Positions 1 through 8,280 of a DNA stretch of 34,174 nt are shown in pieces. Within the stretch, counting starts at the first letter, position 1. Each line of letters opens with the position of its first letter. The notes under the pieces are model-generated. The model saw only the letters and a program-made list of their open reading frames with translations, had not been told where the DNA came from and ran no database searches. The DNA is from Nitrincola sp. A-D6 (GTDB lineage: Bacteria; Pseudomonadota; Gammaproteobacteria; Pseudomonadales; Balneatricaceae). The stretch spans positions 1-34,174 of the forward strand of contig NZ_JRLB01000033.1 of assembly GCF_000764495.1 (NCBI RefSeq). The letters run 5' to 3'. The translations under genes were made by a program, and so were the position numbers.

Positions 1-1369
1 CTTTGGCCGTTTCGTTGATGACATGCGATTCAGTGACTCGGTTTTGTGGGGTGCTGGTGCCGTGTGCTTGTACATAGCTGTGTTGGCGCAAAGACGTTTC
101 ACCGAGCAGGTTGCGCACCAGTGAGGCGGCTTTGCCCAGCGTCATATAATTACCGATTCCAGGCGCCGAAATGGACTTCTTGTGACCGTCAGCATGCACG
201 AAGACATCAGCAACGGCACCAAAAATCTGTGCACCTGATTCGATTGCCAGGTCGTCGCTCATCAGCACCAGGTATTGACTGGATTCACCGATAGTGAAAC
301 CACAATTGTTGCCGAAGGGGCGGCAGGCGCGACGGTAATCAGCATCCTGCAGTTCAGCCAGATTATCCAGGGCCTGTAGATATTTATCTTCCGCCAGCGC
401 ACCCATGGCACGGAAGCCTTCTATGATTTCCGGGGTGACCGGTGCATCACTGCCACCAACCATCACCAGCTTACGCCGTCCTGAGCGTATTTCCTCAACA
501 CCACTGCGCAGGTTGTACAGGAAGGTTGCGCAGGCACCAAGAGCGCCACCGGTCAATCCGACATTGCCCAGCAGATAGGCATTAATAAAATCAGCAGGCA
601 TTTGCGCATAGCCCAGTGGCATCTGCTTGGAGCTGGTGCGTTTGCCCAGGGCTGGAAACTTGGTGAGGCCACCAAAGCCATTGTCATCCAGTTGCCCGAT
701 GGAGTTGCTGGCAAAGACCGCTATCTGATCCGGAGAAAGCTTGGCGGCAATTTCCAGAAAGTCGATACCGACTGACATAATAGCATCGGAGGCCGCATAG
801 ACACTCATTTGCAGTCCGCGCGGATGGTTGCGGGATTGATAGAGTGAGCCTGGATCAAACCCGGTGGGTAGCATGCCGGCACTCTGTACGGCGGCTTCCC
901 GGTAGTCTGGGAAAATTACATCGCAGCTACCGGCTACTATTACTTCAGATTCGCCACCTGGCAGAGGACGAATCGTCCAGTTGGATGGTGGATTTTGCGG
1001 AAGATGGCGGTTACGCACACGGAAGGTAATAGGCGCATCACCGGCTCGCAGAGTTGCGGCTTTATTCAGCATGACCGCATTCACATCAAACCAGTCCGGG
1101 TGGATACGACGAATCAGCGTGTTAGACAGAAGTTCAGATTCGAGTGTTTGGGTGAGATCCTGTTGTGTCAGGCGCTGACCATCAGGGGTGATGAATGTTC
1201 CTTCACTGTAACTGGCTCGTTGCATTAGCGTTGCCAAAGAGGTCAAAGTCTCGGATCGCTGGGTGCCGTCAAGATGATCCAGTATCAAACGGCGGTAGCC
1301 GTGGTGAAAGGATGATCTTCCGGCTGGGCTGATGCCGCCGAAACCGACAATGACAGGAAGCTGTGACAA
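1..1369 (-). CDS. fabY: FabY-type beta-ketoacyl-ACP synthase, N-terminal 456 residues (C-terminus beyond left edge)
   Basis: The minus strand is open from a TTG at 1369-1367 to the window edge without a stop. The TTG follows AAGGAG with an 8-base gap, and the encoded start (SQLPVIVGFGG) resembles Pseudomonas FabY (PA5174), so I chose it. Further matches include AGRSSFHHG near residue 20, the nucleophile cysteine at about residue 280 in GACATFLYNL, and the first catalytic histidine at about 436 in QAHGTSTPQNR. The second His/Lys region lies off the window. The family is about 630 residues. FabY condenses acetyl-CoA with malonyl-ACP to start fatty acid synthesis in pseudomonads, in place of FabH. 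That role is established for P. aeruginosa and inferred here. It is transcribed divergently from the lipoprotein gene at 1552. Confidence 0.88.
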   Translation of the reverse strand, partial: MSQLPVIVGFGGISPAGRSSFHHGYRRLILDHLDGTQRSETLTSLATLMQRASYSEGTFITPDGQRLTQQDLTQTLESELLSNTLIRRIHPDWFDVNAVMLNKAATLRAGDAPITFRVRNRHLPQNPPSNWTIRPLPGGESEVIVAGSCDVIFPDYREAAVQSAGMLPTGFDPGSLYQSRNHPRGLQMSVYAASDAIMSVGIDFLEIAAKLSPDQIAVFASNSIGQLDDNGFGGLTKFPALGKRTSSKQMPLGYAQMPADFINAYLLGNVGLTGGALGACATFLYNLRSGVEEIRSGRRKLVMVGGSDAPVTPEIIEGFRAMGALAEDKYLQALDNLAELQDADYRRACRPFGNNCGFTIGESSQYLVLMSDDLAIESGAQIFGAVADVFVHADGHKKSISAPGIGNYMTLGKAASLVRNLLGETSLRQHSYVQAHGTSTPQNRVTESHVINETAK

Positions 1370-1551
1370 GAGGGTGGCTCCTTGAAGCTGAAATGCTGAA
1401 TAAACGCTGCAATCTGCACTATTTTAGCGGTTAGGTGGGTAGTGTACCAGCACCCTGAGCAGCTTTACTGTGTATTGCTTCACGCTTCATGCGCTGTTCA
1501 GTTTTCTAAGTGTAGTATTGAAGTTTGTATTGATCATTGGAGAGCATAAGA
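1370..1551. other. Divergent intergenic region between fabY and the OmpA-like lipoprotein gene
   Basis: This 182-base gap must hold the start signals of both divergent genes. A ribosome binding site is visible on each side: AAGGAG for fabY, and GGAG at 1539-1542 for the lipoprotein. On the minus strand, TACACT and TAAAAT could be -10 elements, but neither has a good -35 at a normal distance. I assign no promoter and see no small gene or strong hairpin here. Confidence 0.5.
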
Positions 1552-2196
1552 ATGAAAACTAAAATTGCGCTGGCGACTGCCTCTATTGTGTTGTTGGCAG
1601 GTTGTAACACCATGAACCCTTACAATGCCTCGAATACCACCAAGGGGACTGCGGGTGGTGCTGTTGGTGGCGCCGCGTTGGGAGCCGCTGTTGCAGGTTC
1701 CGGAAATCGTAATGAAGGTGCGTTGGTGGGTGCTCTGCTAGGTGCCGCTGTCGGTGGTGGCATAGGCTATTATATGGATCAGCAGGAAGCACATCTGCGC
1801 CAGGAGCTGCAAGGCACCGGTATTGATGTCAACCGGGTAGGGGATGAAATTAAGTTAGTTATGCCGGGTAGTATTACCTTTGCTACCAATGAAGATCGCA
1901 TACAGCCCGCTTTTTATGAAACCCTGGATTCTGTCGCCCGTGTGCTGGGCCAGTATGATCAGACCTTGATTGATATAGCGGGACATACCGATAGTACCGG
2001 TAGCTTGCAATATAATCAGCAGCTATCTGAGCGTCGGGCGCAGAGTGTGGCGCAGCGATTGATCAGTGCCGGTGTCGGCCCCATGCGCATATCTACAGTT
2101 GGCTATGGTCCGTCACATCCAGCCGCTGATAACTCAACAGCGCAAGGCCGCTCTCTGAACCGTCGGGTGGAAATAAATATTCGTGGTCAACAGTAA
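1552..2196 (+). CDS. YiaD/Pal-like outer-membrane lipoprotein with glycine zipper and OmpA C-terminal domain
   Basis: The product has 214 residues. The start ATG at 1552 is preceded by GGAG with a 9-base gap; an upstream in-frame start at 1537 would spoil the signal peptide. Residues 1-18 form a lipoprotein signal ending in a lipobox (LLAGC, lipidated Cys18). Residues about 33-80 are rich in Gly and Ala in GAxxG repeats, a glycine-zipper segment that could insert in or contact the membrane. Residues about 100-214 form an OmpA/MotB peptidoglycan-binding domain with the typical HTDSTGS and NQQLSERRAQSV motifs and a C-terminal NRRVEI. Order and length match E. coli YiaD. The likely role is tethering the outer membrane to peptidoglycan. 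It stands alone, convergent with flgT, whose stop lies only 7 bases away. Confidence 0.85.
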   Translation: MKTKIALATASIVLLAGCNTMNPYNASNTTKGTAGGAVGGAALGAAVAGSGNRNEGALVGALLGAAVGGGIGYYMDQQEAHLRQELQGTGIDVNRVGDEIKLVMPGSITFATNEDRIQPAFYETLDSVARVLGQYDQTLIDIAGHTDSTGSLQYNQQLSERRAQSVAQRLISAGVGPMRISTVGYGPSHPAADNSTAQGRSLNRRVEINIRGQQ

Positions 2197-2203
2197 CTAA
2201 GCC

Positions 2204-3421
2204 TTAGTGGCTTTTGACAATATCGTCGCGCTGAATATTGATCTCGCCAGCGCCGCTGTTTAGCGTGCCGCTGGCAAAGTTGGGTTGTACGGAATCAATC
2301 GTCAGTGTTCTGCGCGTATTGGTGAACTCCGGATAGGCGACTTGCATGGCATCATAATGGGTATAGCGGCGGTAGACCGAGAGCCGGTCACCTGGATTGA
2401 TGCCGCTTAACTCACCGGCATTGATCCAGACTCTATTTTGTTCTGTGCGAGTGATACGGGCACTGAAGGGTTCGCAGCGCAGCGCCTCATTAATATCAGC
2501 TACTGTCTGACGCATCATTCTACGTACTTTATCACCATAATCCTGTTGCCAGAAAGCATCGGTAGCAAATCCGGTGCGTTGCTGGCCTGCATTCCAGATA
2601 CCAGCTGTCATATAGCGGTTTTGCCAGATTAAACCACCGCTGAGTGCATCATGGATATACACGTCCATGATAAAGGCACGTTGGTTGCGCTCATGATTGG
2701 GTTCGGTACGGCGATACAGGTCGACTAGAATGTTGGGTTCGCGTGCACCTTGCGGGTTGCGCTGGCTGATGTCGCGAATAACGCCTGAGACGATATACTG
2801 CATGTTGGTTTGTTCGGTGTGGCGCTGCAAATTGGTCAGGGTGCCATCATCCAGCATCTGTGTTGGTGCATTTTGCAGGTTTGGGTGCAACGTCAGGTGG
2901 GTGGCTGTGTGGCTATTGAAGCCCGGCTGCTGCTTGAGTTCACGCGCCAACAGCTCTGGTAGTTGAGTGGCTATTTGATGCAATCCGCCGGCATTGGCTT
3001 GCGAGGGCTGTATCATAGGAAAGGCGGTAAAGCCGATGTTGCGTTGATACGCGGTTTCCTCTATGCCACCAGGGCAGCCCTGTGCCGCACTGACCTCTGC
3101 ACGGATTTTAACGCTCAGTTGATTGCCTTTCAGCTGCTCTTCAATAATATGAATATCATGCAGCAGGCCGCTGCTGGCAATGCGGGTGTTATCGCTGATC
3201 AGTTCGCCGTCGCGTACTTCCGAGCTGGAGGAAATAAAGGCAGCAGCCCGCCTCGTTGCAATTTCTGATGCCTGATTGACGGCTGTGCGTCGGGCGGTAA
3301 TCAGATCGCCATTAATGATGGTTGCTGTTCCCTCCGCTTCAATAGTGCGGGGGGTGTTTGCCTGCAGTGGCAAGGAAAGACTCAGGCTGGAAAAGAGTAA
3401 CAGGTAAATAATCCGGCGCAT
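2204..3421 (-). CDS. flgT: FlgT-like flagellar H-ring protein
   Basis: The product has 405 residues. A signal peptide (residues about 1-21, ending LPLQA) indicates export to the periplasm. An N-terminal domain (about 25-115) begins EAEGTATIINGD and is rich in Ala and Arg, like the FlgT N domain. A TolB-like middle region (about 130-320) follows. A C-terminal beta domain contains INPGDRLSVYRRY and ends QRDDIV. In Vibrio, FlgT builds the H ring around the LP ring of the basal body and is needed for stator recruitment and strong motility. It is the last gene of a minus-strand operon with flgP and the 3428-3919 gene, only 6 bases after the latter's stop, under the sigma-28 promoter at 4533-4559. 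The assignment rests on domain pattern plus the FlgP neighbour. Vibrio FlgT is slightly shorter. Confidence 0.8.
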   Translation of the reverse strand: MRRIIYLLLFSSLSLSLPLQANTPRTIEAEGTATIINGDLITARRTAVNQASEIATRRAAAFISSSSEVRDGELISDNTRIASSGLLHDIHIIEEQLKGNQLSVKIRAEVSAAQGCPGGIEETAYQRNIGFTAFPMIQPSQANAGGLHQIATQLPELLARELKQQPGFNSHTATHLTLHPNLQNAPTQMLDDGTLTNLQRHTEQTNMQYIVSGVIRDISQRNPQGAREPNILVDLYRRTEPNHERNQRAFIMDVYIHDALSGGLIWQNRYMTAGIWNAGQQRTGFATDAFWQQDYGDKVRRMMRQTVADINEALRCEPFSARITRTEQNRVWINAGELSGINPGDRLSVYRRYTHYDAMQVAYPEFTNTRRTLTIDSVQPNFASGTLNSGAGEINIQRDDIVKSH

Positions 3422-3427
3422 GGATGT

Positions 3428-3919
3428 CTACTCTATAGGGTCGTTGACGGCTGGGACACGGTTAGCTTGTAGAATCAGTGCGTAACTTTGCTGCTGAAAG
3501 GTTTGGAGTATCATCAATACACCGCCGGAAAGAGGTTCATGACCCGGATAGCTTTTACTGTAACGCAACAGGTGGCCTGGCAGCACCCGGTGCTGTTTGC
3601 CCAGGTTGACTAGTGCAAATAAACCATCCGGTTCATTCCAGAAAATCTGCTGAATCTGTCCCAATGTTCCGGCTGGCGGGTGGTCAAATACAAAGCTGTC
3701 AGGAATGCTCTCCAGACTTGATGCCTGCTGTTGCTGCAAGAAGCGCTTGTGATTGCCTGCACGAATTTCAGTGCGAGCCAGTGCAGTCAGTTCGCTACTG
3801 ATACGTTCAGTGGCTCTTTGTGTCTGTGCCGCTGGTAGCGGCCCTGGCATGTGGCTTTGGGCCATGACGTGCCAGGGTAGCAGGCAGAGTAAACTAAAGA
3901 TCCAGTATTTAGCCAACAT
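3428..3919 (-). CDS. Exported protein of the flgP-flgT operon, function unknown
   Basis: The product has 163 residues from the ATG at 3919; an in-frame GTG at 3934 is possible but has no ribosome binding site. The start MLAKYWIFSLLCLLPWHVMA is a clear signal peptide with cleavage after AMA or AQ-type residues, so the product is periplasmic. Residues about 25-80 are polar and probably helical (QTQRATERISSEL). The C-terminal half (about 90-163) has the pattern LGKQHRVLPGHLLRY, then GGVLMILQTFQQQSYALIL, then VPAVND. This resembles the C-terminal beta domain of FlgT (GINPGDRLSVYRR to QRDDIV) and domains that follow LysM modules. I do not recognise the family; it is not obviously FlgO. Its position between FlgP and FlgT, with only 6 bases to flgT, suggests a basal-body outer-ring part or assembly factor. 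That is inference from context. Confidence 0.7.
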   Translation of the reverse strand: MLAKYWIFSLLCLLPWHVMAQSHMPGPLPAAQTQRATERISSELTALARTEIRAGNHKRFLQQQQASSLESIPDSFVFDHPPAGTLGQIQQIFWNEPDGLFALVNLGKQHRVLPGHLLRYSKSYPGHEPLSGGVLMILQTFQQQSYALILQANRVPAVNDPIE

Positions 3920-3971
3920 ACTCCACCCTTTCACTTAAACCCAACGAGGCGCCCGACTCTATGCATGCTTC

Positions 3972-4475
3972 TCAAAAGGTATAGCCTGGATCACGAACAG
4001 CACCGCCAGGTACCAGTCCGGCTCCTCGGCGAACCGGATTGCTGTTTTCCTTTTCCAGCATTCTGATTAGTTGGTTACGGCTGACTTGCAGTGACATGTG
4101 GGTCATGGCTACGCCATCATCAAGCATCTCTTGGTGGGTAATGGCGGCGCCCTGAATGAAGGTGTTAATCTGGGTCCGCAGGCGGTCATCACCGGCTATG
4201 TAATTGTTCAGATCACTGTCACCGCTAATATAAATCCCGGAGATCTGCTCGGCCACTTTGCGGTAAGCATCTATTTCAGATGCGCGCATGGTCATCAAAC
4301 GGCGCTGAGCGGCATTAGCAAAGGTGTTTTTGGGGGCACCGTAGCCAGTGACCTTAACAATGATAATGTCTGAATCATCTTTAAAGGCATCACTGCGTGT
4401 ATTGTACTGGGAGGAACAGCCGCTGATCAGAATCAGGGCGGCGAGGGCGATCAGTAGCGGAGTCAGTTTGTTCAT
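3972..4475 (-). CDS. flgP: FlgP-like flagellar outer-membrane lipoprotein (LPP20 family)
   Basis: The product has 167 residues. Residues 1-20 are a lipoprotein signal with lipobox LISGC (lipidated Cys20). The body has the LPP20/FlgP pattern: IIIVKVTGYGAP, then an Ala/Arg-rich helix (NAAQRRLMTMRASEIDAYRKVAEQISG), then a short beta segment ending in AMTHMSLQVSRNQLI. In Vibrio cholerae and Campylobacter, FlgP is an outer-membrane lipoprotein that forms the basal disk or outer ring needed for motility. Here it is the first gene after the sigma-28 promoter at 4533-4559, leading an operon with a small exported protein and flgT. The start follows a weak GAGA-type site. Confidence 0.82.
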   Translation of the reverse strand: MNKLTPLLIALAALILISGCSSQYNTRSDAFKDDSDIIIVKVTGYGAPKNTFANAAQRRLMTMRASEIDAYRKVAEQISGIYISGDSDLNNYIAGDDRLRTQINTFIQGAAITHQEMLDDGVAMTHMSLQVSRNQLIRMLEKENSNPVRRGAGLVPGGAVRDPGYTF

Positions 4476-4532
4476 AGTTAAGGTCTCTTATTGCTCTGCA
4501 CGGAATACTAACACTGAATAGACTAGTTACCT

Positions 4533-4559
4533 ATATCGGGCGCTGCCGGAAAAACTTTA
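4533..4559 (-). promoter_or_regulatory. Sigma-28 (FliA) promoter of the flgP operon
   Basis: On the minus strand the -35 is TAAAGTTT (4559-4552), identical to the enterobacterial FliA consensus. An exact 11-base spacer follows, then CCCGATAT (4540-4533), which matches 6 of 8 positions of GCCGATAA. Transcription would start near 4526, about 50 bases before flgP. This places flgP and the two genes after it in the late flagellar class. Confidence 0.85.
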
Positions 4560-4592
4560 AAATCTGATTGTAACCTACTGTTTTGCAGTTGT

Positions 4593-7295
4593 TCAGCTGC
4601 TGTGTTGAATATGTTCATCCAATTTTTGGCAGATGGCTTGCTGGAGTTGATGGCAAAGCTCCGGATCACTGATGGGGTCGCCGCCTGCATCGGTGATAAA
4701 GAAAAAGTCTTCTACCCGTTCGCCAATATTGGAAATCTTGGCTTTGCGTACCGAAATGTCAAACTCGACAAAGATACGTCCCAATCGTGCCAAAAGCCCG
4801 GGACGATCTGAGGTCATCACTTCCAATACAGTCTGTTGACTGCTTGGGTCGTTACTCAGGTTGACGCTGGTCGGAATGGTGAAAAGTTTAAGTACACGTG
4901 GCACACGTCGCTGAATAATTTCCGGGAAATCATCTGGATCGTCCAGTTCTTCAGTCAGATGCTGTTGAATACTTTGCAGGTAGGCTGGATCATCTGATAG
5001 AGGCTGGTTGTCTTCGGTCAGCACGGTATAGGTGTTCAGCGTGCGGCCATTATCCGTCGGAATAATACGCGCATCGACAACGTTAAGGTGCAGTTGATCG
5101 AGGGCCGCCACGGTGGCCGGAAACAGGTAGGGCAGGTCGTCGGCATAGATGAAGATTTCAGTCGCGCCTTCATACAAGCGGTAGGAGGTTTTATGCACCT
5201 GAATCAGAGGAAGCGGTTGATCGGCATGTTCAAGAATAATCTGTGTGTGCCAGGCGATATTGGCAGAATCTTCACGCATGAAGTATTCATCCCCCAACAG
5301 GCGCCAGAAGCGTCTTACCTCTTCTTCGGTTTTATTCATGCGATGTAGTAGCTGCAGGGCTTCAATTTGCAGCTGCTCGATGCGGTCTTCCTTATTCATC
5401 GGGTTTTCCAGGCCGCGTCGCAATGCTCGTTTGGTTTCGGTATACAGTTGGCGCAGCAGCGTGCCACGCCAGCTGTTCCAGAGGGTGTGATTGGTGGCAT
5501 TGATGTCGGCCACAGTCATCACATACAAGTAATTCAGGTGCACTATATCGCGTACTTCCAGGGCAAACTTGTGAATCACTTCCGGATCGGAAATGTCGCG
5601 GCGCTGTGCGGTCATCGACATGAACAGGTGGCGTCGTACCAGCCAAGCGACCAGTTGGGTGTCCCATTTGCCAATATGATGGCGGCGACAGAAACCGATA
5701 ACATCTTCAGCGCCCAGTTCAGAATGGTCACCACCGCGGCCTTTGGCGATGTCATGGTAGAGACCGGCGATGTAAAGCAACTCAATTTTAGGCAGTTGGT
5801 TAATGATGCGGTGTGCCAGTGGGAAGCTCTCCTGCATGTTCTCATGGCGAAACTGACGCATCATCTGGATCACTTTGAGGGTGTGCGCATCCACGGTATA
5901 GATATGAAACAGATCGTGTTGCATCTGACCGACAATCTTTCCGAATTCAGGCAGGTAGCGACCGAGGATGCCGTAGCGGTTCATGCGCTTAAGCTGTGTT
6001 GAAACGCCTTCTTCAGAGCGTAGCAGTTCCATGAATAGCGAGGTGTTGCGCAGATCGTTACGGAAGTCTTTGTCGATAAGGTGACGGTGTTCACGCACCA
6101 GCCGGATAGTGGCCGCTCTGACACCCTTGATTTTCGGGTTTTGTGCAAGGAGTACGAAAAGCTCCATCATCGCAAACGGATGATGTTCGAACACCTTGTC
6201 GTAGGTGGCTTCTAAATAGTCATTGTGAATACGAAAACGGCTATTCAGGGGTTCTGTATGGTGTTGATCCTCGCCACGCAATATGACTTCGTCAAAATAC
6301 TGCAGCAGCATGTCATTAAACTCGGACATGGCTTTGGCAACACGGTAATAGTTACTCATAAACTGTTCAACCGCCAGCGCGCCCTCCTGATCTTCGTAAC
6401 CGAAGAAGGCAGCCAGAGTACGTTGATGGTCGAACAACAGTCGATCTTCACGGCGCTTACTCAGCATGTGCAACGCATAGCGAACCGTCCAGAGGTAAAG
6501 TTCGCCTTTATTCAGTGATTCCAGTTCGCTTTCGGTCAGAAAGCCATGATCAACCAGATCACGCAAATAGGTAGCACCAAAGTGGCGTTTGGATACCCAG
6601 CCGATGGTTTGCAAGTCACGCAGTCCACCCGGCGAGTTCTTCAGGTTGGGCTCCAGATTGTATTCAGTGTTGTTGGTGCGTATGTGGCGTTCTGACTGTT
6701 CTTGTAGCTTGGCTTTGAAAAATTCTTTGTCTGACCAGGCTTGTTCGGAGGTGACTCGTGCATACATACGCTGCTGCAGGTCTGGATTGCCACACAGGGT
6801 TCTGGATTCAATCAGATTGGTGGCGATAGTGATGTCGTTGCGCGACTCATCATAGCATTCACTGATGCTGCGTACGCTGGAACCTATATCCAGCTTAAGG
6901 TCCCAGAGCAGGGTCAGGAAGGCGCTGATACTATCGGCGAAACCAGTGGCGTCGATTTCGTCTGTGAGCAATAGAATATCAATGTCTGAATAAGGATGCA
7001 GCTCGCCACGTCCATAGCCACCCACGGCCAGCAGTGACACTTTGGACTCATCAGGCCAGCTGAATAGTTTCCAGGCCAGTGTTAGTACCTGATCCAGCAC
7101 CCAGGCGCGCCCGTAAATCAACCGGCGAATATCACCGCCCTGACGGAAATCCTGATCCATGAGTGTCTCGGCATTGCGCAAGGCCTGTCGCAGCAGATTA
7201 AGCGGGGTGTCACTGCGTTGTTCAAGGCTGGTGCGCAAGGCGTCAGGGTTCAGGTATTCTGGTACAGGTTGGGTATAAACGGGCGTGGTGGTCAT
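4593..7295 (-). CDS. glnD: Bifunctional uridylyltransferase/uridylyl-removing enzyme GlnD
   Basis: The product has 900 residues, the normal size. GlnD senses glutamine: it uridylylates PII (GlnB/GlnK) when nitrogen is short and removes UMP when glutamine is high, so controlling glutamine synthetase and NtrBC. The nucleotidyltransferase motif GGYGRGELHPYSDIDIL spans residues about 92-107, with metal-binding Asp104 and Asp106. The HD hydrolase motif LYHDIAKGRGGDHS lies at about 512-524 (His514, Asp515). Two ACT domains fill the last 200 residues or so; the final one begins VLEVMTSDRPGLLARL. It starts 1 base after the map stop, so the two are cotranscribed, as in Pseudomonas. Downstream, the dap gene found in Pseudomonas or E. 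coli is replaced by the flagellar operon. Confidence 0.97.
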   Translation of the reverse strand: MTTTPVYTQPVPEYLNPDALRTSLEQRSDTPLNLLRQALRNAETLMDQDFRQGGDIRRLIYGRAWVLDQVLTLAWKLFSWPDESKVSLLAVGGYGRGELHPYSDIDILLLTDEIDATGFADSISAFLTLLWDLKLDIGSSVRSISECYDESRNDITIATNLIESRTLCGNPDLQQRMYARVTSEQAWSDKEFFKAKLQEQSERHIRTNNTEYNLEPNLKNSPGGLRDLQTIGWVSKRHFGATYLRDLVDHGFLTESELESLNKGELYLWTVRYALHMLSKRREDRLLFDHQRTLAAFFGYEDQEGALAVEQFMSNYYRVAKAMSEFNDMLLQYFDEVILRGEDQHHTEPLNSRFRIHNDYLEATYDKVFEHHPFAMMELFVLLAQNPKIKGVRAATIRLVREHRHLIDKDFRNDLRNTSLFMELLRSEEGVSTQLKRMNRYGILGRYLPEFGKIVGQMQHDLFHIYTVDAHTLKVIQMMRQFRHENMQESFPLAHRIINQLPKIELLYIAGLYHDIAKGRGGDHSELGAEDVIGFCRRHHIGKWDTQLVAWLVRRHLFMSMTAQRRDISDPEVIHKFALEVRDIVHLNYLYVMTVADINATNHTLWNSWRGTLLRQLYTETKRALRRGLENPMNKEDRIEQLQIEALQLLHRMNKTEEEVRRFWRLLGDEYFMREDSANIAWHTQIILEHADQPLPLIQVHKTSYRLYEGATEIFIYADDLPYLFPATVAALDQLHLNVVDARIIPTDNGRTLNTYTVLTEDNQPLSDDPAYLQSIQQHLTEELDDPDDFPEIIQRRVPRVLKLFTIPTSVNLSNDPSSQQTVLEVMTSDRPGLLARLGRIFVEFDISVRKAKISNIGERVEDFFFITDAGGDPISDPELCHQLQQAICQKLDEHIQHSS

Positions 7296-7296
7296 G

Positions 7297-8067
7297 TTAA
7301 ATGGACTCTTCTTTGCGGCGGGTCAGTACTTCAACGCCGTCGGCGGTGACTAGCAAGGTATGCTCCCACTGTGCTGACAGGCGCCGATCAGCTGTTTCCA
7401 CTGTCCAGCCATCACGTTTGGATAGTTTAACCTGGCGTTTACCCGCATTAATCATGGGTTCGATGGTAAAGCACATGCCTTCCAGGAGTGTGTCCCCGGT
7501 TCCGGCCTTGCCATAATGCAGCACCTGCGGATCTTCATGGAATTCACTGCCAATACCGTGGCCACAGTATTCGCGTACTACGCTGTAATGATTACTTTCA
7601 GCATAGCGTTGTATCACCTCGCCTATGTCGCCCAGACGTGCGCCTGGCTTGACTAGTGCAATACCTTTATAAAGGCATTCCTGAGTAACTTCACATAAGC
7701 GCTGAGCATGCGCTGCGACGTTGCCGACATAGAACATCTTGCTGGTATCGCCATGATAGCCATTCTTGATGACGGTAATGTCTATGTTGACGATGTCGCC
7801 ATCTTTGAGCTTTTTATCGCCAGGAATACCATGGCAGACAACCTGATTCACTGATGTGCAAATAGATTTGGGAAAGCCGTGATAGTTTAATGGCGCGGGA
7901 ATAGCCTTCTGGACATGGATAATGTGATCGTGGCAGATGCTGTCCAGTTCATTGGTGGTTACGCCCGGTTTGACGTAGGGCTCGATCATTTCCAGCACTT
8001 CGGCTGCCAGTCGGCCAGCAATGCGCATTTTTTCGATTTCTTCCGGGGTTTTAATACTGATGCTCAT
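7297..8067 (-). CDS. map: Methionine aminopeptidase type I
   Basis: The product has 256 residues. It removes the initiator methionine from nascent proteins. All expected residues are present: substrate-binding His79 (CHGIPGD), and metal ligands Asp96 (VNIDIT), Asp107 (YHGDTSK), His170 (GHGIGSEFHE), Glu203 (FTIEPM) and Glu235 (QWEHTLL). The start ATG at 8067 follows AGGAAAG on the minus strand. It is divergent from rpsB and leads the map-glnD pair, the same arrangement as in Pseudomonas, and links N-terminal methionine removal to ribosome synthesis. Confidence 0.97.
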   Translation of the reverse strand: MSISIKTPEEIEKMRIAGRLAAEVLEMIEPYVKPGVTTNELDSICHDHIIHVQKAIPAPLNYHGFPKSICTSVNQVVCHGIPGDKKLKDGDIVNIDITVIKNGYHGDTSKMFYVGNVAAHAQRLCEVTQECLYKGIALVKPGARLGDIGEVIQRYAESNHYSVVREYCGHGIGSEFHEDPQVLHYGKAGTGDTLLEGMCFTIEPMINAGKRQVKLSKRDGWTVETADRRLSAQWEHTLLVTADGVEVLTRRKEESI

Positions 8068-8107
8068 GGGCGCGCTTCTTTCCTGCTTAATCTAAAGACT
8101 GACAGAC

Positions 8108-8137
8108 ATTGTAGCGAATAACTGAGCAGAGTGATAA
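8108..8137 (-). promoter_or_regulatory. Likely sigma-70 promoter for map-glnD
   Basis: On the minus strand, TTATCA (8137-8132, 4 of 6 matches to the -35 consensus) is followed by an 18-base spacer and TACAAT (8113-8108, 5 of 6 matches to TATAAT). Transcription would start about 35 bases before the map ATG. This is by eye only. Confidence 0.55.
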
Positions 8138-8209
8138 GGGTTAAGCGTCAGTTGGGTCAGCTTGAGGGTCGTTTGCAGTGTGCTTATAACTAAAGTCGGT
8201 AAAAGTTGC

Positions 8210-8238
8210 TTTAAAATAACCCGTGCGTATGGTATAAA
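8210..8238 (+). promoter_or_regulatory. Likely rpsB promoter with GC-rich discriminator
   Basis: TTTAAA (8210-8215) is a weak -35. A 17-base spacer leads to TATAAA (8233-8238), preceded by TATGG. The bases just after the -10 (ATGCGCTCC) form a GC-rich discriminator like that of rRNA and ribosomal-protein promoters, which are inhibited by ppGpp and DksA. The leader is about 125 bases, long enough for control by S2. Confidence 0.6.
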
Positions 8239-8280
8239 ATGCGCTCCAAAAAAACCGTGCTTAGGCACACTTAACACACA

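Noticed and set aside
5367-6002. 211-codon open frame opposite glnD
   Set aside because: It is antisense to the well-conserved GlnD HD region and shows no protein family features.
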